NCBI GenBank assembly: GCA_030015575.1
Contig: JASDDO010000001.1
Span: 327,393,595-327,457,594 of the forward strand
Length of the DNA stretch: 64,000 bases
Direction: 5' to 3'
DNA from: Agapanthus africanus
Taxonomy: Eukaryota; Streptophyta; Magnoliopsida; Asparagales; Amaryllidaceae
The stretch's first letter is position 1, and each line of letters begins with the position of its first letter. Under the pieces are notes generated by a model. That model made no database searches, was not told the origin of the DNA, and worked only from the letters and a program-made list of their open reading frames with translations. Position numbers and translations under genes: made by a program. Of the stretch, positions 1 to 10,124 are shown piece after piece.

Positions 1-1602
1 ACCATAACATATATGTGATTTTCCAATAATAATATTAATTCAAAATGAAAAAGGTGATGGATGGATTGAAGAGACCATTATCATATCACAATAAATGAAT
101 TTTGCAAAGATCAAAGAGCATCTAAAAACGGTAATGATGATGGTCAAAGTTTCAAACCTAGTCAACTAGTCAACCATGGTCAACAAGTCAACAAACCCAA
201 CCATGACACAATTTCATTTAATTAATATTATTAATTGATAAATCACAAGATCATTAGGGTTTGGAAAAAGACGATTGTCAACTGTGCATACACACCCGTT
301 CCAAAACCCTAATGAACAAACTCTTCCTCCGCCTCAATCAACTGTGCATACACACCCGCATTCATGTTCCGAGAAACATGAACACAATGAGATAAAACTA
401 ACCCCAAAGCTTATACTAGGATCCGGCTCAAACCAGAGCCCGCTAGTAATAACTGTCCGGACACCAAACGTGCACAAGTGCGCGGATGTGAACGAACCCT
501 GTCGCAAAACCATGCGACCTCTACTCAGTTTTGCCCAAAGGCGAGTAACCCTCTGTGTGGGACTCTAAAGACTCGACACTTATGCTGGCAGTGGGGTTAA
601 CTACAGACCGCAAGCGGCACTAGCTGTACGTAACGGTCCCCAGGTAGATGCCGATAAGAAGGCCGATGAGGTAAACCAATCCGAACTCCTACTGAGCCTG
701 TATGTGACAATCTCCGTACAGTCCGGTCTGTTCGTATGATACATCGCATGTCGGGCCTACGGGGGGCGGCAAGCGTCAGACCCCTAATAGCGGTACAAGT
801 CGTGTCGGAATGAAGCCCAGAACACCCTGAGATAACACTGGAACCTACCAGTATATCTCGCTTGCCCTGGCCAGGGACTACTTGTGTAATGGCTCTCCTA
901 GACACAGCGCGATGTCAACCCCCAATACCGGGAGAGACGAATCCTGTCTAACCGTCACTTCCTCCAAGTGCTTCGGGACTGCTCCCAACTACTACCTGTT
1001 TGCACGACTCAGTAGAGTCGTGGTAGGGTAGCAATCAAAGAACAGTGGGAACACACTTGAGGCGAAGTGACAGTGTCAAGTCAGCGGACTAAGCTGTACT
1101 CATGTCACCTGGGAACTGATAACAGACGATAGGTATAATACCAACCATCAGTTCCCGACGAGTCCTGTCCAGTGTACTCGTAACCTAACGAGCACCCGCA
1201 TACTATCTCAAGTACGACGTACCGACGGCTGTGGGACAGACCGTCTCCCGTGCTGGGATGAGAAGCGCATACGCTAGTCTACTCCGGAGCATCGATGCCC
1301 TATCTCGATACTCCTACGACTAGGGACGTGTATAAGGATGTGCTTGTAGATTACCCAGCCCCCACGAGTGTGATCGCCATCACAACGCCGGTAATCAAGC
1401 AAAGATCCTAAGGGCTCTACTAATGCGTATAGGTGATATAATAAATAAACACACAAGTACACATTAAAGCAGAGACAAACCAAGTAGCATACTACTATAT
1501 TGAGCAAGATTGTCTGTACAACTGTGAATATCCCAAGCTTACATCAAGTAATATACATACTAGTATGATACAGTAATGGCCTCTAGGGCATATACACTAA
1601 CA
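1..1602 (-). mobile_element. Copia A-type LTR, inverted, cut by the window edge
   Basis: Read on the minus strand this is the first ~1.6 kb of a copia LTR. It starts TGTTAGTGTATATGCCCTAG at 1602 and runs leftward off the window. It is colinear with the LTR at 20593-22727: both share the GAGTCTTTAGAGTCC motif, the 33-nt hairpin (415-447 here) and a TTGAC-rich block (142-191 here). It abuts, head to head, the plus-strand LTR tail at 1603. The simplest reading is that a same-family element, in opposite orientation, inserted into the 5' LTR of copia A. Whether this is a solo LTR or one end of a whole element cannot be seen. Confidence 0.85.
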
Positions 1603-1719
1603 GTTAGGTAGATAGTTTAACAAAGATCCGTTTTGAGTCCATGTTACAGCCTCTAGAAAAACGTTTTTCATCAAATTCCGCAAGCCCGTAAGTATCGGGA
1701 GAGGTAGCATGGACTTACA
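1603..1719 (+). mobile_element. Copia A 5' LTR, 3' tail only
   Basis: These 117 bp match the end of the 3' LTR (22612-22727), ending in GGACTTACA one base before the primer-binding site. The rest of the 5' LTR is displaced by the inverted LTR to its left and should lie beyond the left edge of the window. Confidence 0.88.
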
Positions 1720-1720
1720 G

Positions 1721-1732
1721 TGGTATCAGAGC
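1721..1732 (+). other. Primer-binding site, initiator tRNA-Met (copia A)
   Basis: TGGTATCAGAGC is complementary to the 3' end of plant initiator tRNA-Met. It follows the LTR terminus by one base, the usual spacing in plant copia elements. Confidence 0.93.
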
Positions 1733-1917
1733 CTAGTTAAACACTACCTAACATGTTAGCATAGTAACTAGAAATTCGATCGGAGAAAAAGTCGCAAAAT
1801 ACACCCTGATATCAAGCTTGCTGTCGATTTTTAAAGTTCTGTAAAAATAATAAATCATGCTTCAAAAATCGATTCAGGGTTTTTATAGTGCACTGAAGAA
1901 AAACGATCAAGGGATCT
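1733..1917 (+). mobile_element. Copia A leader, first part
   Basis: Untranslated leader of copia A between the primer-binding site and the LARD-like insertion. It resumes at 14664. No coding signal is seen. The sequence has the same layout as the leaders at 28000 and 61863. Confidence 0.8.
1914..1917. repeat. Target-site duplication, left copy (LARD-like element)
   Basis: ATCT precedes the left LTR and ATCT follows the right LTR at 14664-14667. A fifth base does not match on either side, so the duplication is either 4 bp or a decayed 5 bp. Confidence 0.65.
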
Positions 1918-2465
1918 TGTAACGTTTTGAAAATCGTTTCGGTGAAATTTCGAAAAAACGGTAAAATAAGGGGGTTTTCTGTAAAAAGTCAAAATACAAA
2001 TATCTTATTATAAAAATTAAATATACATATTCTAGCTATGTAATTGCTATTATTTGGTGTTTATTGAGCCGCTGGTGAAATTTCAAATTTTCTGAAAAAA
2101 ATATTATTTTATTATTATTTTAAGCCGTCACTAATACATTTAATTAGGGAAAATTACAAATTGGAATGAGTTGAAACAAATTTTGTGCATCATAAAACAT
2201 TAAATAAAATTTTATCATGTAGTTTTTGGAACGAAATAATTTGCCAAAACGGTTTAGAAAATATTGAAGAAAAAAGGCTTTTTTTTAGCGTAAATGGATG
2301 CTTAGGGTATTGTATTTATCATTTTTCATCACCCCACACCCTTACCCACACCCACACACCCCCACTTACTCCTCCCCATGGCTGAATTCAGCAGCCACCA
2401 TATTTTTCCCCACTTGATTTTCAAAGGAAAAGATATGAAAGAAAAGAAAAGAAATGGGTGAATTA

Positions 2466-2600
2466 GGTGGACTTTTGACCTTACCTTGACCTTGACTTTC
2501 CCCCACTTTCTCTACCTCCCTCTCTCTCCTCCCCCCCTCAATTTTTGGCCGACCCCTCCCTCTCCTACAGCAGCAACAGCCCCCCCTTTTCCCCTTCTCT
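2466..2600 (+). promoter_or_regulatory. Polypyrimidine block with TTGAC cores in LARD LTR
   Basis: A C/T-rich stretch including runs such as CTACCTCCCTCTCTCTCC is preceded by three TTGAC cores. The second LTR repeats it near 10685-10810. CT-rich tracts are common near plant transcription starts, so this may mark the LTR promoter. No start site can be shown from sequence alone. Confidence 0.3.
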
Positions 2601-4790
2601 TTTCTCTTCAAAACTTCTTCAAAAATTGCCCCAAAATCCATCAAAAAAATCCCAAAACCCAAATCCGACTCCTACCCATTTTTGCTTAGCCCTTATCGCA
2701 TGGATTTTGGTGACAAGGGAGCATTTTGGAGGGCTATGTGTGCTTGTGGGATCTTCAATTTGTTTGGGTAAATTCTAACCCTTTTGCTTAAATCGTTGTT
2801 AATTGCTTGTAGTTAGCTTAATTAAGTGTTAATTTGGTTTTATGTGGGTTCAATTGTATGATTAAGAAATTCTAGATTAGGGTTGTGAATTTAAGTTGGG
2901 GTTCTTATAATTGATCATGGAAAAATTGTGTAGTTTAACATGTTATTATGCTAAAACTAATCTAGTTGGTAGTTTATATCTTTGTTAAATTTAAATTTGT
3001 ATTAATTATGTAATTTGCAAACTAGGTTTTAGTGAAATACATATAAAATTGAGATTTAAAATGTAATTAAGGTTTTGATGACTTTATTAGCATTTTAATT
3101 TGTTGTTTAGCGACTTTGATCATGCAAAACCATGCTTAATTGATAAATTGTGAATTTTACTTTGAAAAGTGTTAAAATCGATATTTGTTGCAAACTTGAA
3201 TTTTGAGTTAATGCTAATTCGTGAGATTAAAAATATGGAGGTGATTTGTATGAACTAATTATGATATTAAGTGAGCATTTTGGCCATTAGAATCGTCAAA
3301 ATATTTAGTTTGGGTAAAACATCAAGTTTTGAACCGAAATGGGAATTTGTGCTAACTAGGTTTTTGGAAAATAAAACGAATTGTTTAATTTTATGGTTTT
3401 GATGAACTAAACCCTATTTCTTATATAATTAGTGAGTTTTGAAATCACGATTGGTGTGTTTGGGTTTTCTCGATGGTTTGACGTTTGTACATCGACATCG
3501 GGGGTTGGTTTGACTATTCTTGCATGCGTAGGCGATAGGTTTGGATCTATGCGTGATACGCGTGCCGATTTGATTTTCGTATGCCGTTTCGATTTCGAAT
3601 TTAGTTTTAATGCGATATGGTGCGTTATGATATGTAGGTACCCCATGTGAACTTCGGGACAACAAGCAAGCGCCTGGCGACGTCGGCACCGGCGAGCGAG
3701 GACCAGGTGAGTAGATTTATATCTACGGGGAGAAGTCGGGTGGATGGCGTATAGCACCCCCGCAGTCCGTGGTGGTGTATGCGGATACGTATACACACCA
3801 ACAATTATTATATGTTATTTGGGATTAATAACGATGCTTAGGATGGATATTGGTGTGTTGGATTATTTTAGTGTTGCGAACCCTAGGGATGTGTTGCACT
3901 ACACATACACACATACAAACCTGCATACATTCCTATTGATATGTGCTCATGGATTCTTTATAGTATGTGTTCACATGGGTATGGGACTATGTGTTCACAT
4001 ACTGATTTGAGGATGATACTTGGGATTGAGCTGAGTCGATGAGATTCGATTTGAGGCCGTGAGATCGGTGATATAGCAGGGGTCGTATCTTAGATACGAC
4101 ATGACGTTGTAGCGGGTCCTTGACGTAGTGTTTCACACACGTCCATTCATACGTAGGCGGTATCAGTATGGTACTAGACGTAGATCAGTACCCCGATCAT
4201 GATAATTGATAAAGAGGATACCAGGTGAATAGTATGATGAATGTGATATTGACCCGTACCCAGATTGGGATACCGTACGACGGATTTACGTACGAGCTAT
4301 ATTGATGATTGATCCGCACTCTTGACTTGGGATGCCTGATTATAGATATGGTATCGGATATGATATTATTGAGGCGGGATCACCGACTATACATATACAG
4401 GTATGTATATGTATCGACTCAGATGATAGGCGGTTCCCTTACCTGTAGTTCAGCCGTATAGTTTAGTGTAGTTGTTAGATTAGATTTGACTTCTTACCTA
4501 TTTCAAAGACTAACGAATCGTGGGTATTTTAAAAGACAGCCCAAGGGATCCTACGGATATTTCAAAAGACGTATTTTTTCATAAAAACACCGTAGCCCCT
4601 ATTTTCAAAACCCCATGATTCGTGTTATTTCAAAAGGCACCATTTGTAGGACATATATTAGTTTAATACTGATTAGTTATCGTTGTGTCTAGTATTCTGC
4701 TTCTGCACATTATTGCTGTTCGCTCTGCCCCGCATACTTATTTTGCTGCATACTCCATTATTGATATCATGCTGTTAGGACACCAGCACC

Positions 4791-4856
4791 ATTACCGATG
4801 ATGCGTATGTACCACATACACTTACTTGCTGGCTCACACACATCTTCATCGGTAAT
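4791..4856 (+). other. Conserved LTR hairpin (gypsy/LARD), 5' LTR copy
   Basis: Perfect 11-bp arms ATTACCGATGA and TCATCGGTAAT enclose 44 nt. The loop itself holds GTATGT-ACC-ACATAC. Equivalents lie at 13011-13076, 23195-23254 (minus) and 53050-53111. Confidence 0.6.
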
Positions 4857-6449
4857 TGCCATGTCACGTACACTTAGAAAATACTATTGCTTGGCTTAGC
4901 TTGTTAGTTAGTAGTTGATACGATATTAGTGTACTTGGGTTATATGCCAGTTTAGACATTGTAGTTATTACTTGTCACTTCATGCATACTGTTATTCCAT
5001 TGTTCATGCCTAGTTATTAATCATACATTGCAACTTGGTTATTGATACCATATACATTCATTAGCATTGACATATGCACTTGTGATGACTTCTTGAGATT
5101 TATGATATTTCTGGATTTCGGGGGAAAGCCGCAAAATTTCTAAACTTATTAATCTTTTAAAATATGTAAATTGCGGTTTTCTAGTGATGTAAGTGTCGTC
5201 CACCATGAGTTTGCTGTGGTTTTCGAGATCCGTGTCGAGGAGTGGAGGAACCGTCACGGGTACATGGTGGGCCCGGTATGGTACCCCGGGGCAAGATGAA
5301 TGTGGTGTTGACGTTGAGCCTGGCAGGGGACAGATTACCTACCGGTGATATTACCCGACGCGTCGGATATCCGGAGGATACCGTCGTGGTCTTGAGATAG
5401 ATGGTAGGGGCCGGTCTGGACTGACGGCGCCCTAGATATTGAGATTGAGACATTGATATTTCGAGACGGTGAGATTTATGTTTCGTGTCGATGCTAGACA
5501 CTGTTGATACTGATTTCATTATGATACCTCAGTTTAAAAATACGAAGGAAATCTCACTAATTTATGAAAACAGTTTCTTCATTTACATGTATTCTGTTTT
5601 CATGCATTCATACATCATTCATATGATATATTGCTACCTGAGGCACTGACACGGGCACATGAGATTTCACTCGGTTAGATATTACCTAGCCATTGTTATA
5701 GGCTGCTTGTTATGTATATTTTTGAGGATATATTATGATCATTGACCTAGGTTGCGTTATTTATGCGATTTCTGTGCGTAGATGTTTTTCTATTCACGAG
5801 TTGGCAACTCACCCCCGTTGTGCCCCAGTTTCTTGCAGGTTTGCCGTACAGGTTTCATTACGGCGTTGCGGGCTCAGTTTCATTCGGGTGACTTGCTAGT
5901 AGGTGGGTTTTTCTTGTATCGTACCCATCATATTACCTTGTATAATATATTTCAGTTGTATCTAGTAAATTCCATCAACCAAACATCTATTTATTTTGAG
6001 ATAGAGACCAGTGCTGTTTATTCTTTCGACCTTAGAGTCGCTCGTTATATTTCTGGTGGTTTTGAGTTCCTTTTATGTTTTGATCCTCGCCGTTGGCGTT
6101 GTATATTATATTGCTTGTGTGGTTGTGACCGTCGATTGACGAAGAGCTAGCTCCCGCTTGGGGATGCCTTTTTATTGATTTCGTTATACTATTCATGTTG
6201 TATCCCGTTTGGGAGCCAGTTTTTACAAAGGAGACTCTGCCGAAATTTTCAGTAAATTTTGATGTTCTTAAAAACCGCATAATTCGGCTTTTGCTATTAA
6301 AACTACTTGTTTAAATTGGTTTTCCCTGCACTCTACTACTTTTCTTGGTTTGGATTTCTGGGTTTTCGGTTTACTTAGATTACTTACGCCTCGAGACGTT
6401 CGTAGTTTAAGTGCCGGTCATGTTCCGTACTTTCGGGTCGTGACAAAGT

Positions 6450-6461
6450 TGGTATCAGAGC
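6450..6461 (+). other. Primer-binding site, initiator tRNA-Met (LARD)
   Basis: TGGTATCAGAGC begins five bases after the LTR end. It is complementary to initiator tRNA-Met, as in the gypsy and copia elements of this window. Confidence 0.9.
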
Positions 6462-7130
6462 GTTAGGTTTTACCTTCGGAGCGTAGGATGACTCTTGGTT
6501 GATGGAATAGGTGACTAAAGTTGAGTGACGTACCGTGGGTATGTTCCGCGGCATATTTACGATACGCTACTCCACTTAAGAAGCCTTAGGATGTACATTT
6601 CTTTGCTCAGTATTATATTCATTCCGATCTAGCCTCATCAGTACCAGTTATTGTTTTACTGCTACGGTTACGGGCAGGGAGAGCTACGGCTAGAGTTGCG
6701 GTCAGCACAAGCTCGTCACGAACGAGGACTGACCAGGGCGAAATTCCGGCGACACACGATTGCAGAGATGTGTCTTTTTACTGTGTTTCCGCGCCACGAG
6801 CGTTTGGCGGATCGCCTTTATGAGGTTACTCGGAGGTGCTGATCGACACTAGAGAATTGAGCCAATGATGGAGGCCAGCCAGATTTTGATGACCGTTGGT
6901 GTGTTGCTTATTCATGACGATCGAGGCACTGTTCAGCGTGCAGACGAGCGAGCCAGTTATTGCTGCGAACAACGAGATATTGCCCCAGATGCTGGAAATC
7001 GTGCAGGACGAGTTGTACTAAGAGATGATAGGAGGTCGCTAGTCATCTAGGATGAATGACTAGGACATGTGGATCGTTCGCTTACCCCGATGCGAGGTCA
7101 TCAGATAGATTGATTCCAGCTAGAGATGAC

Positions 7131-7656
7131 TTCACGCAGAGACGTGAGGGTCGACAGAGACGATCGAATGTCGGAAACCTATTATTCCAAGTTTAAAGTA
7201 GTCGGAAAGACATGCAGGCAATTCTATGGTCCCTCTAGAAGAATGAAACCCTAACTCGACTTAATGACCGTGTGAAAGCCTTTGAACCTTAGGGTTTGCG
7301 GCAGTTCTGCGGCGCCATTAGTGAGGCTTGGGTTTGCCCTTCTACGGCTGGACCACCGATGCTGTGGTATGTATTCGATACTATTAAACTGTGCCCAAGA
7401 TGTTGAGCTCTTGGGGGATTATAAGGTTTTGACGAATCGATCGGATGGCTTGACTTAATTCGGATGCTAGGTGGTGAGATGCATTTCTTGGGAGACTCCG
7501 ATACGAGGATAGCCGTTGGAGCTCAGTCCATGTAGCCATGATGAGACAAGTCCGAAGCAGTCGACATTAGAGAAAGTGGAGTAAAGAGGTCCGTACAAGA
7601 TCTGGATAAGACGACGTTCCACTCCGCCGACATCAGAGATGCGATACGCATGCCGA
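7131..7656 (+). repeat. Gap-flanking repeat, left copy
   Basis: 526 bp ending exactly at the N run and repeated as 7857-8388 right after it. The two differ only by a handful of one- or two-base length differences. Most likely this is an unmerged assembly overlap, not a biological duplication. Confidence 0.85.
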
Positions 7657-7856
7657 NNNNNNNNNNNNNNNNNNNNNNNNNNNNNNNNNNNNNNNNNNNN
7701 NNNNNNNNNNNNNNNNNNNNNNNNNNNNNNNNNNNNNNNNNNNNNNNNNNNNNNNNNNNNNNNNNNNNNNNNNNNNNNNNNNNNNNNNNNNNNNNNNNNN
7801 NNNNNNNNNNNNNNNNNNNNNNNNNNNNNNNNNNNNNNNNNNNNNNNNNNNNNNNN
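7657..7856. other. Assembly gap of exactly 200 N
   Basis: An uninterrupted run of N whose round length suggests a placeholder of unknown true size. Open frames crossing it have no meaning. Confidence 0.97.
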
Positions 7857-8388
7857 TTCACGCAGAGACGTGAGGGTCGACAGAGACGATCGAATGTCGG
7901 AAACCTATTATTCCAAGTTTAAAGTAGTCGGAAAGACATGCAGGCAATTCTATGGTCCCTCTAGAAGAATGAAACCCTAACTCGACTTAATGACCGTGTG
8001 AAAGCCTTTGAACCTTAGGGGTTTGCGGCAGTTCTGCGGCGCCATTAGTGAGGCTTGTGGTTTGCCCTTCTACGGCTGGACCACCGATGCTGTGGTATGT
8101 ATTCGATACTATTAAACTGTGCCCAAGATGTTGAGCTCTTGGGGGATTATAAGGTTTTGACGAATCGATCGGATGGCTTGACTTAATTCGGATGCTAGGT
8201 GGTGAGATGCATTTCTTGGGAGACTCCCGATACCGAGGATAGCCGTTGGAGCTCAGTCCATGTAGCCATGATGAGACAAGTCCGAAGCAGTCGACATTAG
8301 AGAAAGAGTGGAGTAAAGAGGTCCGTACAAGATCTGGATAAGACGACGTTCCACTCCGCCGACATCAGAGATGCGATACGCATGCCGA
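7857..8388 (+). repeat. Gap-flanking repeat, right copy
   Basis: 532 bp nearly identical to 7131-7656. The sequence continues past 8388 without a second repeat, so this copy is probably the true one. Confidence 0.85.
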
Positions 8389-9129
8389 GGGCAGAGTACT
8401 GGATATACCTTCTAGAAGAGGTCGCGATAGGGTATGCAGCCATTCCGGAGCAAGATGCAGATATAGGAAAGGACGATGACTTCCGGACAGTTGGCTGAGA
8501 CGAGACATGGAAGAGACCGTGAGCAGGATTTCTTCCAGGACACTGTTGCAATGATACTTGCACCCAGGGTCAGATGTGTCACGTACATTCAGAGAGCCAG
8601 AGGCCGACGCCAGTGATATGCTGTCTTACGAGTTGGTCGCGATGATTGACCAAGAGATGACCGGAAGAAAGTGCCAGAACGGAATCGTCCCCCGTTAGCA
8701 CACCTGACAGGGCCGATGAGCCGATGAGGACCGAAAGATTGGTAATTCACAGTGAAGACCTTGACCCAGGAAGTGGGGTCATGGGTTACGCACACCAGCA
8801 GGCCAGAGTTCATGATCATCGACGAGACGTCCCATTAGTGACCGCGACAGTTGGCCCGAGATTCTTAGAGGATGCACTTGAGCGATACTATTCCGCCATT
8901 ATTGGTTTCGATGTTTTGGGTGATTTATTCGTATGATTTGATTTTGATGATTGAGGATTTACGATCTTTGCACAGTGTTGTACTTGATATCGTTTTCGTG
9001 CTTTAGTTTCACATGTTTGTGATTTTACGGTTTTAAACAGTTGAGGTTGATTTTGTGCGTATGCACGCACGCGATTTGGTTCCTACACTCTTGTATAGTT
9101 TATGTATGCTGGCAGTGCAGTGACATATA

Positions 9130-9450
9130 TTTTGTGCACTTGGATACACTGGATTTCGATTTCGAGGGTGATGCTCGACATTTGTTTTGTGCATTTTATG
9201 CACCGGATTGGATTTTTAGCGCCTGTTGGGGCGCCTGTTACGAGATGCGATTTGGTGCACACCAGATGCACTAAATCGAGATTTTTTTTTGTGCATGTCA
9301 GATGCACCTGATTTGCTGCTGTCAGGCACACCTGTTGCCTAACGACAGATGTTTCGTGCACACCCGATGCACTTAGATGTTGTTTCTAGTGCGCATGTAT
9401 GGCACAATTCATGGATTTTGATTTCCTGTGCGCACCAGACGCACGTAGTA
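9130..9450 (+). repeat. Degenerate array of GTGCA...TGCAC units
   Basis: About seven irregularly spaced units read like TTTGTGCA, a 4-6 base spacer, then ATGCAC. Examples begin near 9186, 9249, 9287, 9355 and 9427. Each unit is a short inverted repeat. There is no coding frame through it. It lies in the non-coding centre of the LARD-like element. Confidence 0.6.
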
Positions 9451-10107
9451 TTCATGTGCATATTTTGGGATTGATTTCTTATAGAGTAGTACATTTTTAT
9501 GATATTGCTATGTGTTTTCGTACTGAGCAGGACTAGTCAGAGGACAGTAACCTGACATATATTTTGCATGCATTGATAGTTATTGAAGGGATTTCCAAAA
9601 AGCGAGCTATAGCCTCAGTATTTACCTACGTGTCTGATATGACATGAAATGTTTAAAACAAGGAGACCCTTCTAAATTGTTTCCAAAACAGCGGAACGTA
9701 CATTTCAAACAAAGGTATATATGTATATAGTTATTTTCTATGATAGACGTCCGCCACTGTGCCAGTGTTATACGCGTTGCACATCGACTTAAGGAGATTT
9801 GGCATGCATTTCTCTTCGGATACTTACAGATATAGATTCGATATTTACATGTATAGTTTCGAGTTATATCATCATTGGTTTTGATTTGGATTTGGCATTG
9901 ATGTCTTCTCCATGACTCCGATGATTGCGGGATGCTTGACGGAGTTTTGATTTGAGTTATACACTCATTTTTCAAGAGCATGCGCTGCGCTACCGATTTG
10001 TTTCTATGCTATTTACAATTTCGGAGCCCTGACGACTTGATGGTTTTGGTTTAGATGTTTTAGTATTTGGGGAGAGTTTTTAATTTAAATTCGGGGGACC
10101 GAATTTC

Positions 10108-10124
10108 TTTTAAGGGGGGAAGAT
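10108..10124 (+). other. Polypurine tract (LARD)
   Basis: TTTAAGGGGGGAAGAT lies directly before the 3' LTR. It is the expected start of plus-strand DNA synthesis for an LTR element. Confidence 0.85.

Larger units (their letters stand above)
1918..6445 (+). mobile_element. LARD-like element 5' LTR
   Basis: A 4528-bp LTR that aligns end to end with 10125-14663. Inside it are a pyrimidine-rich block near 2500-2600, three TTGAC cores at 2467-2500, and a hairpin at 4791-4856. A GC-rich stretch around 5250-5300 holds GGTACCCCGGGGC and recurs in the gypsy LTRs at 22728-26224 and 51476-55083, showing shared descent. Small open frames exist but have no recognised domain. Confidence 0.92.
6446..10124 (+). 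mobile_element. LARD-like internal region, non-coding
   Basis: This 3.7-kb centre contains no polyprotein frame. The first 150 bp resemble the leader of the gypsy element at 55 kb, including a TCCGCGGCATA-type motif and the stretch GAGGACTGACCAGGGCG near 6725, which also occurs in that element's gag. This points to a much-decayed gag. It also holds the scaffold gap (7657-7856) and an array of short GTGCA repeats (9130-9450). The rest is unassigned. Confidence 0.75.

Noticed and set aside
3407-3796. 129-codon minus-strand frame in the LARD 5' LTR
   Set aside because: The composition is typical of chance frames and it is shorter in the other LTR. No domain or start context supports it.
5181-5519. 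112-codon antisense frame repeated at 13401-13739 in the LARD LTRs
   Set aside because: The two LTR copies are young and nearly identical, so shared openness says nothing. No domain is seen.
7523-7980. Open frames spanning the N run
   Set aside because: They exist only because N codons are read through.
9041-9361. Evenly spaced short repeats resembling a CRISPR array
   Set aside because: The units are degenerate palindromes with irregular spacing in a plant retroelement; no cas genes.
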